DNA of 64,000 nt, taken from an uncultured Acidimicrobiales bacterium. GTDB taxonomy: Bacteria; Actinomycetota; Acidimicrobiia; Acidimicrobiales; Bin134. Below, piece by piece: positions 20,601 to 35,600 of the stretch. The stretch is from contig OX638344.1 of assembly GCA_951813555.1 (NCBI GenBank), positions 1,364,001 through 1,428,000 of the forward strand, in the 5' to 3' direction. Numbering within the stretch: the first letter of the stretch is position 1; the number at the start of each line of letters is the position of its first letter. Position numbers and translations under genes: made by a program. The notes under the pieces were generated by a model, which did not search any database, was not told the origin of the DNA, and was given only the letters and a program-made list of their open reading frames with translations.

Positions 20601-23600
20601 TCGCCCATGCTGGGAACCGGGGCGGGTTTGCCCGGCGCTTATTCGAACACCTCGTACACGGCGGCCAGCGAAGGCCCTCCGTCAACCACCTGGTGGACGT
20701 AGACAGGTGTGTTCGGGGTGCCGCCGCCGTTGTAGGCGAGCACGCCTGTCAGACCGTCGACTCCGGTTCCCGCAATCATGGCTTCGCCCACCGTGGCTGG
20801 ATCGAGCGAGCCAGTGTCGATGACGGCTTGGGCTATTACCAGGATCGCGTCCGCGGCCAAAGCGGCATAGGAGTCGCTCTCCAGTGCGGTGCCCTTGGCT
20901 TGTTCGTACGAGTTCAGGAACCGGACCATGCGGCCGTCGGGCGCCGGGAAGGTGTGCGATGTGTGGAAGAACCCCTCTACGCCATCGATGAAGTAGCCGC
21001 CGGTCGCGGTGAAAGCATCGGCCACCAGCATTTCGGCGTCGATTCCAGCTTCGTCCAGCTGGCCGCCCAAAATCGCTGCTTGGAATGCCAGCAGCGCCGA
21101 GTAGATCACGTCGGGCTGCGGATCCAGCGCGGCGATTTCGTTCACTTGCGCAGAGAAATCGGTCGTTTCGGCTGGCACGAAGGGGTAGTCGCCAAGCACC
21201 TCGCCCCCGAGGGCTTCGTATTCTTCGGTGAACACCTCGACGAGGTAGCCGAAATACGGGCCGGGCACGCTGAACGTCGCCGCAGTCCGCCACCCTTGAT
21301 CGACGGCGAACTGAGCGGCCGCTTTGGCTTGGGCTGTATCGGTGAAAGACGCCAACAGGCTGAGCTGGGTGGGGTCGGCCAGCAGCGGTTCGGTGGAAGA
21401 CACCGAGATCAGCGGCGTGTGGCCCGCCGTCACCTGCAAGATGGCCTGGTTCACATCAAAGAAGGCTGGACCCAAGATGGCGGTGACGCCGTCATCGAGC
21501 AATTCCTGGGCCACTCGGCCGGCGGTTTCGGGATCTCCCTCGATGTCGCGAACCACCAATTCGAGGGGTCGGCCGTCGATCCCCCCGACACAATTCACGA
21601 GTTCGGCGAAATACGCGGCCGCGCTCGAGCCGGGAATGTCCACAAAGCCGCCGAGTTCGGAGAAGTCGGCGGCATAGCCGATCTTCAGGGCTTCTCCGGT
21701 GGGTGCAGGCCCGCAGGCGCTCAAGTCCGCTGCCAGCACAGCATCGACGTCCAGCGGCGCGCTGGAGGCAGGCGCTGGTTCAGCCTCGCCTGGTTCAGCC
21801 TCGCCTGGTTCCGGTTCTCCGTCGTCGGGCTCTGCTTGCTGGGGAGCGTCCTCCGTTGAGCTGCTGGTGGATGCCGCGGTTGGAGCGGGAGCAGTTACTG
21901 CGGCTGTGCCGTCGTCGTCGTTGCCACAGGCTGCGGCGATCAGACAGAGGCTCAGGACGATTGCCAGTAGGCGTTTGTTCAACATGGTTGTTCCTTTCGG
22001 GTCTGGAAGGTTCAGTGGTCGGAGTTGGTCAGGAAGTCGAGAACGAGGTGGTTGAAGCGGTCGGGGTTCTCCACAAACATGAAGTGGTTGCCTCCCTCGT
22101 GTCCGCCGATTGACTCGAAGCGGGCGCCGGGGGTCTGCTCGGCTGCCCACTTGGTGGCAGTCATGGGAACGAAGGACGCCTCGCCGGCGATGTAGAGACT
22201 CCGCCGGTTGATTCGGGGAAGCACGTCGCGCCAGTCGGCCAAGATGTCGGAGAAGAGCTCCCTGGCTGATAACGGCCCGGGCATCCGCCTGTTCTCGGCC
22301 AGGATCCAGGCCTTGCTCTCAGGGCTGATCGACTCGGTGACCATGTGTTCGACCAATCCGGGGACGATGTGCGCTTCGGCGCCGTCCGAAAGCCCGTTGA
22401 CCAAATCGAACAGGTCGGATGCCGGCATGGTCGAGCCGAAGTTGGCCACCTGCTCGTCGGTGAACGCGGGGTTGGCTACCGGATGGGTGGACATGTCGAC
22501 AAAAACGGCCCGGTTGATCCCGTCGCCGGCGAAAAGATCGAAGTACGACCACAGCACGCAACAGCCCATCGAGTGGCCCAGCACATGGGCCTCCCCGTCG
22601 GCGACCTCGGAGATCAGCGTCTTGAGATCCATGGCATAGCGGGAAATGCGATATCCGTGGTCAGGTGCCTCTGAGGCGCCGTGGCCGCGCAAGTCGAGTG
22701 CCAGCACGCGGAATGCCTCGCTGAAGGCATCAATCTGGCGGTCGAACAAGGCGGCTGTCTGGTTCCAGCCCGGGACGAGCACGAGCGCAGGACCGGCGCC
22801 GGCTTCGATGTAGCCGAGGCGTACTCCGTCGTTGGTGGTTACCGTTCCCATGGGTTCTCCCTTTCGCTGGCTTCTTCCATTGCCCCTGTGCTTTCTTGGA
22901 TCAATTCCCAAAGCGAGTCGACGTGATGCCGCATCGTCCAGGTAGAGCCGATTGAAATCCGGATATATGGATGCCCTTCGATTTCAGAGACGGTGGCGAA
23001 GAAGCGATTGCTGTCGTTGATGGCCGCGGCCAGGGCGCGAGTGGATGCATCGCCGTCGGTGTGGATGAACGAGACCAGCGCAAAGGGGGTTGGAGCGATG
23101 CGCCGCAACCGGGGATGGTTGTCGATGCGCTCGGAGAGGTCGCTCGCCCACTGAGTGTGGAGGCGGATCAGGCTGCGAAGACCCTCGGCGCCGAGTGTCC
23201 TCAGTACGAACCAGAGTTTGAGGGCTCGGAAGGGCCGTCCGAGGGAGATGTCCCAGTTGCGGTAGTCAATGACCTGGCCTGAATCTGATGCGTCATTGCG
23301 CAGATAGGGGGGCTCGATGCCCATGACGTCGTTGAGCGGCTTCCGGTCGGCGACCCACAACACCGAGCAGTCGATGCTTGTGGCCAGCCACTTGTGGGGG
23401 TTGAAGGTGTAGCTGTCGGCCAGTTCAACCCCGTCAAGGTGGTGGCGAAACTCCTCGCAGACCATGGCCGACCCGGCGTAGGCCGCATCGACGTGATGCC
23501 AGAGCTGGTGGTGTGCCGCCAATTCCCCGATGCCGCGCACCGGATCGACAGCGGTGGTTCCGGTTGTGCCCAGCGCCGAAATGACCGCGGCGGGGGCGAG

Positions 23601-26600
23601 TCCCTGTTCGAGATCCTGGGAAATCGCCATGTCCAGCGCTTCCGGCTTGACTGAGAAATCGCGGTCGACGTCGAGGTGCCGAACTCGGGGAATACCGGCT
23701 AGGCGAGCTCCTTTCTCGATCGACGAATGGGCGTGGCTTGAGGCATAGACCGCCATTTGCTCCACCGAGGCGCCGGTGAGGCCGCGACACCTCTCACGGG
23801 CGGTGATCAAGGCGGTCAGGGTTGATGTCGATGCCCCCGAGGTGAGCACTCCTCCACCGGCAGACGTGGTTTTCCAGGACTGCGGCAGACCCATCAGATC
23901 GACGAGCCAGTCGAGGACATGGCATTCCAGCTCGGTCACTGCCGGCGCTGAGGACCACAGCATCCCCTGCACTCCCAGCCCAGCGGCGGCGAGCTCTCCG
24001 AGCACCGACGCAGGCGATGCCATCGCGGGGAAATACGCGAACCAACCCGGATGCTGCCAGTGGGCAAGCCCGGGCACGATCACCCGGTCAAGGTCGTCCA
24101 ATACCGAGGAAAACGGCTCAGGTCTCTCCGGCGCACTGACCGGGAGCTTGGCTCGGACATCACCCGGCTCGGTGGGCTCGCAAACCGGACGCTGTTCGAG
24201 GGTGGCGAGATAGTCGGCAATCCAGTCCACCAGCGAGTGTCCGTTCTTGCGAAAGGCGTCCAGGTCAAGAGAAGCGGCCAAGGGTTCGAGAACGAGTTGT
24301 TCGACAACTGCCATCAGATGCCTCGTGGTGATCGGCGCGTAGAGTGCATGGGGTTTGTGGTTGGGGGGTTCACGGGATTGTGACCATCTCAGCCAGGGGC
24401 AGCGGGACGCGCAATCCCCTCTCGTCCGGGCTTCGTCCATCATGCGGGGCGCACTATCCGTTTTGCGAAAAGAAGCCTTGGCGAAGTCGAACTGCGGTGT
24501 TATGTTCGCCCCATGCGCACTGGCGCCTGCTTGCAGCGGTTCTCCAGTATTGATGCACAGGCAGAGCAGCTCACTGACTTCGACCAGCAATATGAGCAGG
24601 TCGGTTCGGGCAATTTCTCGGGGGCGTTCATGGCGGTCGATGGAGATCGCGTGGGGGTTTTCGTTGAATGCACGAATCGGGTGCTCCACCAGCAGGGGGC
24701 AGGTCCTGAGGATCGGGTCAGCGCAGTGGTGCTCTTGGAGTCGCCAACCGAGACGATGTCCAATGGCACAGGATTCGGAATCGAAGACGTGCTCTTGGTG
24801 GGCCCGGGCGGCTCCTATGACGCCATGGTGGGTCCCGGTGTTGTGCCCGCGGTTATCAGTGTTTCATTAGAGCTCACCCCTGCGCTGCCTCTTCGCCGGT
24901 TGGCCGCACGGCAACGGGGGCAGGTACGGCTCGTTTCTGATGCCGCCCTCAGCAGGCAATTTCGGCATACCGCGGCCGGAGTTCTGAACTCCTGGGATGC
25001 GGCAAAGCAGTCGGTGGAGATTCCGGTGGAGATAGTTCAGGGGCTCATGCTGGATCTGCTGGCGACGCCGGCAGCCGCAGGGGGTTCCTCGTGTCGCTCG
25101 CTCAAGCTGTTCCGACACACAAAGGCGATTATGGCCGACAGTCTCCGCGAGCAGATTCCGATATCAGAAGTGGCGTCGCGGGCCCAGACATCCCGCCGCA
25201 GCATGGAGAAGGCGTTCCGGGAGAGCGTCGGGCTGAGTCCGAGCCGATTTCGGAAGCTGCTCCGCCTCAACAATGCCCGACGGCTGCTCGAGCAAGGCAG
25301 TCACAGCGTGACCGAGGCGGCAATGGACAGCGGTGTGTTTCATCTCGGGCGATTCTCAGCCGAGTACTTCGCCCTGTTCGAAGAGCAGCCCTCAGACACT
25401 GTCCGTCGCAGCCGCTGACCTTCGGTCTCCGATTCAGACCACAGTTTGAGGTTGACCTCGTTTGGGCAGCCGCCATGGAACCGTGCTTCGGCTATGACTG
25501 CGGGGGTCTCGGGTTTACGCTCTGGGGATGGCAGAAATGGGTCTGAGCCGGGCTGAGCTGATCGGTCGGTCGGGTTTGGCTGCGGAGCAGGTCGACTTGG
25601 CCATCGATGCCGGGTTGTTGATTCCCGACCGGTACGGGCGGTTTGGCGAGGACGCAGTCACCATGCTGCAAGCCGGGTCCGCCCTCGTCGCTGCTGGGGT
25701 GAGTGTTCCGGATTTGGCCCGCCTGGCTGTTCGCCACGCCCGCAATGTGGAGGCAGTGGTGGACGAGGCGGTGGACTTGTTCTTGACGGCGATGGGATCG
25801 GAGGGCTTGGAGAGCAATGACTTGGAGAATTTGGTCCCGCTAGTGGAGGCGCTGGTGCCTCAAGTGGTGGCCTTGGTGGGCGAGCACTTCCGCCGGACCC
25901 TCTTGAGCCGGGCCTCGGCCCGTCTGGCGGAGAGGGTGCAGTGACGCCGCTTGAAGAGTTTGCGAGCTGGACGGGCGGCAACCGAGTGTACTGGCGAGCC
26001 CCCGGCACCGACGCGCTGGCCGGTCTGGGGGCAGCTCGAGCGGTTGAGGTGGATGGCCCGCGGCGGTTCGATGCTGCCGCGGCGGCCGCCGCCGAGTTGC
26101 TGGATGAGGGCGAGATCGCCTTCGCCGGCTTCGGGTTCACCGATCAGCCGGGATCGGGGGCGTGGGTCGGGTATCCCAGCGGACGGCTGGTGGTGCCGGA
26201 GCGGGTTGTCCGGGGCTCGGCGCTGCTCGGTGCTGGCGGCTCTGGCGAAAGCGGGGTGCTGCGGGTGGAGGACGGAACCCGGGCTTTGTATCGGGACGCA
26301 GTGAAGCAGGCCGCCGAAGCCATTGAAGCCGGGGAGTTGGCCAAAGTGGTGGTGGCTCGAGAGGTGGAGGCGGTTGGCAGCATCAATCCCGCGGTGGTGC
26401 TGGACCGGCTGTCAAGCCGCTTCGAGTCGTGCGCGGTATTCGGCTTTGGGCGGGGGCCTTCCTGCTTTGTGGGCGCTAGCCCCGAAATTCTGGTCGAGCT
26501 GGATGGCGATGTGGTTACCACCCATGCAGTGGCCGGGACCGCCTCACGGGGCGCATCTCCGGCCGAAGATGCCGCCAACGCGGAGCAGCTGGCATCCGAT

Positions 26601-29600
26601 CCCAAGGAGCAGGCCGAGCACCGCTACGTAGTGGAATACCTGCGGACCCGGCTGGCCCTGGCCGGCGTGGAGTTGGATCCCACCGGCGAAACCGAGGTCC
26701 GGACGCTGCCTGGCATCCACCACCTGACCACCACGGTCACCGGGCAGATCGCACCTGAGCCCGGCTTGGCTCTTCGGCTGGTGGGCACCCTGCACCCCAC
26801 ACCGGCGGTAGGGGGCACACCGAGCACCTTCGCGCAACAGTGGATCGCTGAGCACGAGGAGTTAGACCGGGGGTGGTACGCCGGCCCGGTGGGGTGGATC
26901 GACCATCGGGGCTGCGGCTCGTTCTACGTAGCCCTGCGATCGGCGCTGATCGATCCTGACGGGCTGCGGCTGATCGCCGGAGCGGGGATCGTGGCCGGGT
27001 CCGACCCCGAGCAGGAGCTAGCCGAGACCGACATCAAGCTGGCCGCGATATTGGATGTGGTCACATGACCGACCTCGCCTACCGGGCCACTGGCCGATTC
27101 TGGGCCGAGCTGGCGGCCTGCGGGGTGACCGAAGTGGTGGTCTCGCCCGGATCCCGTTCCACCCCGCTGGCGGTTGCCGCCCGCAACCAGGAGGGTCTGC
27201 GGGTCACCGTGCAGCTCGACGAGCGGGTGGGCGGGTTCTGCGCATTGGGGATGGCCAAGGCTTCGGGCCGTCCTGTGGCCCTGGTGTGCACGTCGGGCAC
27301 CGCGGCGGCCAACTACTTGCCTGCGGTGGTGGAAGCCCACCACAGTGGAGTACCGCTGGTGGTGTGTACCGCCGATCGCCCGCCTGAGCATCGAGACGCC
27401 GGTGCCGGCCAGACCATCGACCAGGTGAAGCTGTACGGCGACCACGTCCGCTGGTACGCCGAAGCGCCCTGCGATCTGGACGAGCCCGACTACTTTGCCC
27501 GCTTGGCCGTGCGGGCGGCCACCACCGCTGGCGCGGGACCCAACCCCGGCCCGGTGCATCTGAACTGGCCGTTCCGCAAGCCGTTGGAGCCCCAGGGCCC
27601 GATTCCCCGCTTGTCGTCATCGGTGGGTCGACCGGTCGTTCCCGTCCGGCCCCTGGTTGACGCCGATGTGGAGGCAGTGAGCCGCCTGGCCGGTCGTCGG
27701 GGACTGATCGTTTCTGGGGCGCTGGACGTGGACGACGCTGGAGCGACGGCCATTGTCGTCTTTGCCGAAGCGGCCGGATGGCCGGTGGTGGCCGATGCCG
27801 GATCCCAGCTCCGAGGTCGAGGGCCGCTGGTCTTGGACGGGGCCGAGTGGGTGGTGGGCCTTGCTGATCTGGCCCCCGACGTGCTGGTACGCATCGGCGG
27901 ACCGCCCAGCAACCGGGCGGTCATCGAATTCATGGAGTCCTGTCCGGCGCCTGATCGGCTGTTGGTGGACCCACGGCGCCGATGGGAGGATCCGTCGTTC
28001 GGATGGACTGACGCACTGGCCTCCGATCCGGTGGCGCTGCTGGGCGCGGCATCGGCCCGAATGGGCTCGGCCGATGACTCCTGGGCAGTGAGCTGGATCG
28101 AAGCGGCCGATGACGCCTGGGATCGGATGGAGGAGGCCTTGGGCTCCGCCAAACTGTTGGAGCCGCTGCTGGCCGCCACCTTGCTGCGGGAGCTGCCACC
28201 GGAGGTGGCGGTGTATGCGTCCAGCAGCATGCCGGTGCGGGATGTGACCTCCTTCTGGCCCCCCGACGCCCTGCCCCGCCGAGTGTTGGTCAACCGGGGG
28301 GCCAATGGCATCGACGGCGTGGTGTCGTCGGCCTTGGGGGCAGCCCTCGCCCTCGACCAGCGCGTTGCGGTATTGGTCGGCGATGTGGCGCTGCTGCACG
28401 ACATCGGCGGGTTGTTGGCCGCATCCCTTTCGGGCGCCGATCTCATCGTGATAGTGCCCAACAACGACGGCGGCGGCATCTTCTCGCTGTTGCCGGTGGT
28501 CGACGGCGGGTCCGAGGTTCATTTCGAAGAACTGTTCCACACCCCCCACGGCGTTTCACTGGGTAATCTGGCCAATGGATTGGGCGTCAACCATTGCCGG
28601 GTCGAACAGGCCGATGAGCTGGCCGATGCCGTCGCCAAGGCTTCGGGGGTGACGGTGATCGAGGTGCCGATCGACCACGATGCCGCCATGAAGCAGCGCC
28701 ACCAGCTTTCCGATCTGACCGAATGAGCACAACGGCCTCCGTGGTCCTGCACGGATTCACCGGATCGGCGGCGGCAATGGCCCCGCTTACCAGTCGTTTG
28801 CCCGACCCAGTCTTGGCCCTCGATCTCCCCGGCCACGGTCCGGAGCCGGCCTCCGACGATCCAGCCGACTACACCATGGCCACCGCAGCGGCCGGAGTGG
28901 TCTCGGCGACGGCCCATTTTGAGCAGTTCGCGCTAGTGGGCTACTCGATGGGGGGCCGGGTGGCGCTCCACGTCGCGCTGGCTTATCCCGACCGGGTAGC
29001 CGCGCTGGCCCTCATCGGTACCCGAGCAGGTATCGACGATCCCGCTGAGCGGGCTGAGCGCATCGCGGCCGACCAGGCATTGGCCGACCGTATCGAGTCA
29101 GAGGGCGTCGAGTGGTTCGCCGACTACTGGGCCGACCGCCCCCTGTTCGCCACCCAGCACCATCGGCTGTCAGTCGATCAGCGAACCGAGCTTCGGGCCC
29201 AGCGGTTGGCATGCGATCCCCGAGGCTTGGCCCTCAGCCTGCGGGGTATGGGGGCCGGAGCGGTCGAGCCCATCAGCTGCCGGTTGGGGGAGCTGTCGAT
29301 GCCCTGCGCCCTCATTGTCGGCGAAGACGACACCAAGTTCACGGTCATCGCCCGTGACATGGCCGCCTCCATCCACCAGGCCGATGTCTGTGCGATTCCC
29401 GACGCCGGCCATGCCACCCACCTAGAAGCCCCCGATGCAACCGCGGCCGCGGTAATCCGATGCGTGTCGAGTTGAGAGAGATCACTCTGGAATTACGCCA
29501 ACCGGTGATCACAAGCCGGGGAGCGATCACTCGAAGAGATGGCTTCCTGGTGAAGATCTCCGACGGGGCCGTCACCGGCTGGGGGGAGGCTTTGCCACTG

Positions 29601-32600
29601 CCGGGATGGCCGGGGGCCGATCTGCCGACCACCAAGCGGGCATTGGAAACGTGGGCGGCCAATCCCGATACCGATGCTCTTCCCTTTGAGCCATTTGCCC
29701 ATGGCGCCGTCGAACTGGCTCTTCTTGATCTGGAGGCTCGGCGCACTGGTCTATCCCAGGCCGAGGTGCTGGCCGACGGCGGGGCGGTAGCCCGGTCGGT
29801 AGAACTCAATTCACTGGTCGGTGATACCGATGAAGCCGCGGCCGCAGTGGCTGACGGCTTCCGCACGGTGAAGCTGAAGGTGGGTGCATCTGATCTGGAG
29901 GCCGATGTGGCCGCAGTAGCCGCGGTGCGGAGGGCTATCGGGGACACAGTTCGACTGCGACTGGACGCCAACGGGGCGTGGACTGAAGAGGAAGCGGTAG
30001 AGGCGTTGACCTGGCTGGAACAGTTCGACATCGAGTACGTCGAGGAGCCGGTGTCGGGGTTGGAAGCCCTGGCTCGAATTGCCGAGCAATCCCCGGTCCC
30101 GGTGGCGGTGGACGACAGCCTGGGTTTCGCGGACACCCAGGTACCCGAAGCAATCTCCGTCGTTGTGGTCAAGCCCATGGCCCTGGGCGGCCCCCGCGCT
30201 GCTTACGCTGCCGCCCGTCGCTATATCGACCAGGGTCGCAAGGTCGTCGTCACCAACTACCTCGACTCCGCCATGGGCCAACACGCCGCCCTAAGCGTCG
30301 CCGCCGCTCTCCCCGCCCCCCCACAAGTCCACGGTGCCATTACCGCCGCGTTGTTCACCAACGACATTGCCGATCTGCCGCCAATCACGGATGGTTGCTG
30401 CCCTCTCCCCACCCACAGCCCCATCCCGGCCGATTTGGGTTAAGCCGACTAGGGCTCCCAGACCACGGTGTCGGTGTTGGCGTCAATGATGACGCGGTTG
30501 TCTAACGGCTGGACGAGGGTGATGGTGGCGGTTTGCTGGAGGCCGGAGCGCTGGCACTCTTCGGTGATGACCAGGGCATAGACCGCGATCTCCATCTGGG
30601 TGATGCCATAGTCGATCTCAGCGTCGCTGAACTCTTCGCACTCGGTGCCCCAGTAGCGGACGGTGAGGGTGCGATCGTCGTCGGCCACCTCCACATTGTT
30701 GATGATGCGAATCTCCCGGGGCGGCCCCTGGGGAAGCTCCTTGGTCTTGGTGGTGCAGCCCGCGGCCAACAGGACCAAGACCAATAGCAGGGCGACTCGG
30801 CGGAAGCTCACGACTGCTCGGCCCGTGCCGCCACCATTTCCACCGCTCGGCTGATGGACTCGTGGGCCAGCCGATTCCAGTCTGCGGCCACCACGGGGTC
30901 GGGATCCTCAGTCCACCCCTGCCAGGTGATCAGCGCTCCGTCGCCGTTGCCGCTGGGGGCCACTTCGGTGAGCGCCTCGTAGTGGGCCACCGGGGCGCCC
31001 GACACCATGCGGTAGCGCCGCCTGCGGGGGTTCTCGAGCTCCATGCACACTTCGTGCAGCTCGTAGTCCTGAAGCTTGAACACCACAAGCGCACCCGGTC
31101 CATGGGGGGGCGGATCACCCAACCGGGCGTAGGTGGGCGCATCGTCAGGACCGCCGATCAACCCCAGCAGCGCGGCGAACACCGACTCGGGCGATGCCTG
31201 GACTTCCCGGTCGATCCGATAGTGCTCCCGGTGGCGTTCCACACTCTGATCATGCCACTCGACGGAGCGGGGCAATACCGTCGAGTTGTGGGACTCCGAC
31301 GGTCGCAGCTCGTGGTGGTGTGGTTGATCGGGGCCGCGGTGATCCTTCCCAACGCCTCAATCGCTCCGGCCATCCCCGACATCGCCGCCGCCTTCGGGAT
31401 CTCCGACCAGACCTCGGTGTTCATCTTGATGACCGCCCACGCCCCCGGCCTGTTCATGGCCTCGGTGATCGGAGTGGCCGCCGACCGCTACGGCCGTCGC
31501 CGCATCATCGTGCCCTGCCTGCTGCTGTTCGGGCTGGCCGGACTGGTCATCATGGCATCGACAAATTTGGCCATGCTCTTGACGTTCCGGTTCATCCAGG
31601 GGCTGGGTTCGTCGGGATTCCTGAGCCTGGCTCTGGTGATCATCGGCGACAACTACCAGGGGGTGGAGCGCACCCGGATCATCGGTCAGAACGCCCTGGC
31701 AATGAACCTCAGCGTGGCCTTGTTGCCTGCCGCCGGAGGACTGCTCACCGAGCTATTCGGCTGGCGGGGCCCATTCGCTATGCACGCCGCCACCATCGTG
31801 CTGGCCTTGTTCGCGGCCACCCTGTTGCCCCCCGACGAGCGCCGGACCCCCGAGTCCCTGCGATATCAACTCCGCCGGGCCCGCCCTCACTTGATGCAAC
31901 CCGAAGTTGGGGTGCTACTGCTGGTGGCCCCATTCACGTTTCTGGTGTTCTTCGCCGTGGGAATCACCACCATGCCCATTCACCTGGAGAACGAGTTCGG
32001 CGCATCAGCCGGCATCCGCGGCGTGATCCAGTCGCTGCCTGCGGTGTCGGCAGGATTGATTGCCCTCAGCATGGGACGGATCGCTGGCCGCCACTCCATC
32101 TCCACGATGGTGCGGGCCGGCTACATCGGGTTCGTGATCTGCCTCACCGGAATGGCGCTGTCGCCCTCGCTGGCGGTGATCATCGCCCCCGTACTGGTGC
32201 TGGGAGCCGCCGACCAGCTGGTGGTGGTCCCCCTGCAAAGCTGGGCGGCCTCGCTGGCCCCCGAAGAACACCGAGCCGTCATGGTGGCCGCCTGGGGCAC
32301 CGCCATCCGCATCGGCCAGGTCAGCGGCCCCGCCGTAGTGGCCGGCCTGCTAGCCGTCGGCAACACTCGCCTAGTCCTCTGGGCCGGCGCCGCCCTGTCG
32401 GCGGTCATGCTCATCTTCGTCACCCTCGTCCGCCACTACATCGACCGCGAGCCCGCATCCAGGTCAAGATCTCGCTGAATGAGCAGTGACGTTGGTTGTC
32501 ACTCTCGTCGATAAGCTCCAAATAGATGCGCCCCAAGTGCCACACTCTGGGCAGACGCTAAGGAGAGCCCCATGGCCAGTTTGACCGTCCCTCGAGAGGA

Positions 32601-35600
32601 AATCGTCGAGATGCTGAAGAGGAACGCCGAAGCGACCGGGCTGGGGTTGCGCGGCTTCTACGAGCTTGGCAGCGAAGACCGCCTCGACAACCCTCTGCTT
32701 CGCGACCTATGGCTGATCTGGGGTGACGTGCTGATCGAGGAAGACCTTCCCCCCGTAACGTGAGCGAACTCCTCGAAACAGCCTCCAGCACATTCGCCAC
32801 TGACCTCACCAATCTCATTCAGGGGTGTATTGATGGTGCGCCCAGTTTTGTAGTGGTCAACGCGAGCAACGACGAGCAGCGTCGCATTGGGCCTGGGCCG
32901 TTCGAATCCTCCAGTGAGTCAGGTGCTGGTTTCAGCAATGTGCCTCTGATCCGCAGGTGCGACGAAGAGGGCTTGCCACGACTCATGCTCAAGGTCGAAT
33001 TCCATGTGTCGCTGGATCGGCAGTCAGAGCATCTTGCCGTACAGCAGTCCACTTATGGGTTGTGGGTCCGCCCCAATCCCACGCGTAAACCTGTTCCGGT
33101 GTTTCGCATCGAGTACGAACGAGACGCCCGCAACAAGCCATCCGCCCATATTCATTTGCATGCTGAATCAGTGGAACTCGGATGGGTCTACGGTACTGCC
33201 GGATTGCAATTGCCCCGGTTGCACGAAATCCATTTTCCTGTTGGAGGTCGACGCTTTCGCCCCACTGTCGAAGAACTCCTCAGTTTCTTGGACCGGGAAA
33301 ACCTCTTTACCGATTGGCTTCCGGGGTGGAGAAAGGTCCTAGCCGAGTCGTTGGGAGACTGGAACAAGCGACAGACCCAGGCCACAGTCCGCAACAACCC
33401 TGAAGCCGCGATTGAGCAGCTTGAGAAGATGGGTTACGAAATAGTTGCGGCCTGAGTCGACTGACGGCATCTAGCGGCTGATGGTGGGGCGGAAGGCGGC
33501 GACCACTTCGGCCAGATAGTCGTGGGCGACATCGGCGTCGGAGAGGATGCTGAGGTGGGCTCGGAAGTCGGTAAATCCCCGCTTCGACCGGGGGGCACGG
33601 CGTCCATGGTGGCGGTTAGGTCCACGCCATCGTCGGTGCGCACAATTGGCAGGGTGCCCACCACCCCAAGGCCCGACGGGGCGAGGTCGAAACCGGCTAC
33701 CGCTTCCCGCATCTGGTCGGTGTGGCAGGCCATCCAGTCGGCGGGCGATCCCACTCCGGATATAACTTGGCCCTAACTATGAGCGCCAATCCCGAACAAG
33801 TTATCGCCGACATCATCAACCCGGAGACGCGGGGCAGCCTTTACCCCCATTACCACGCTCTGCGGGAGGCCGCCCCCATCCACAAGACCCACAACCCGAT
33901 CTTTCACGAGGCGTGGGTGTTCACCCGCCATGCTGACGCTGATCAGCTCTTGCGCAACCCCAAGGCCATCAGCGATCGGCGCACCACCGAGATGTACAAC
34001 GTGGGGGCGGGGGGCACCGAGTACTACGACATGATGAAGCGGATGCTGCTGTGGCTGGACCCGCCCGATCATCAGCGTATCCGCTCGATGGTGGCCCGGG
34101 TGTTCACCCCCCGGGCGGTGGAGAAGATCAAACCGGCCATCAACGACGTGGTTAGCGGGCTGCTGGACGCAGTGGCCGACGACGGCCACATGGACGTGGT
34201 GAGCCAGTTCGCCTACCCCCTGCCGGTGCATGTGATCTGCAAGATGCTGGGTATCCCCCGTAGCGACATTCCCGACATCGAGCAGTGGATGTGGGACTTC
34301 GCCCGCCGGGGCGACATCGCCGCGCTGAGCGACGAGATGATCGCCAACGGCGAGAAGGCGGTGCGGGGGTTCACCGAGTACTTCACCCAGATGGCCGCCG
34401 AGCGCCGGGCCAACCCCGGTGACGACCTCATGACCAAGCTGGTCACAGTGGAAGACGAGCGGGGGCCGCTCACCGACCAGGAGATCGTCCCCACTTGCAT
34501 AATCCTGCTCCAAGCCGGCCACGAGACCACCGCCGACATCATCGGCAACGCCACCAAGGCGCTGTTGGAGAACCGGGCTGAGTTGGAGCGGCTGCAGGCT
34601 GCCCCCGAGATGATCGACGACGGCTTTGAGGAATTGCTGCGCTACGACAGCTCAGTGCAGATCAACCACCGGGTGCTGGCCGCCGACGTGGAGGTGGCCG
34701 GCCAGACCTTCCCCGAGGGGGATTTGTGTGTGGTGATGCTGGGGGCGTGCAACCGCGATCCGGAGGCGTTCTCCGACCCCGACCGGCTGGATCTCACCCG
34801 CGACGCCAGCCAGCACAACGGCTTCGGCCTAGGGGCCTACTACTGCCTGGGCTCATCGCTGGCCCGAGCCGAGGCCATCGCCGCGCTCGACGCTCTGATC
34901 CAGCGGTTCCCCACCCTGGAGCTGGACCCCGACAAGCCCGCGCCTGTGTACCGCCCCACCCTGGTGCTCCACGGCCACGAACACCTCCACGTCCGCTGGA
35001 GCTAGCCAGGACGGAGCACCAGGCTGAGGCAGCGTCAAAAATTTGGATTAGCAAGCCTGACAATTGCTGATTATGTTGACTGAAAACTTGTGATTGTCAT
35101 GGTATCCTTGTCGATATGCGTCACGTTGAGCGCCATTTGCATCCGAGGATTGAGGAGGCGCTCGACGCGTTCCGGGTAGTGGTGCTGCATGGTGCCCGGC
35201 AGAGCGGCAAGACGACCATGGCCCAGCGGATCGCCCAGGAAAGAGGTGGGGCCTATGTCTCTCTTGACGACGATGCCACACGGCTAGCTGCTCTTGATGA
35301 TCCCCGCTCGTTCCTGATCAGCCAGCCTGTTCCGCTGATCGTCGACGAAGTGCAGCTTGGGGGAGATCGGATAGTCCGCGCCATCAAACAGATTGTTGAC
35401 GACAACCCGAACCCGGGACAGTTCCTGCTCACCGGCTCAACTGACTTCTTGACCGTGCCCGTCATCAGCGAGTCACTAGCTGGCCGAGCCCGCGTCTTGC
35501 GGCTTTGGCCGCTGTCTGAGGCAGAGCTGGCCGGTGCCCCTCTTCCCGGGATGTCGCGTTGGTTCTCCGATGCGTCAGTCGATGTTCCCCAAGAATTCCT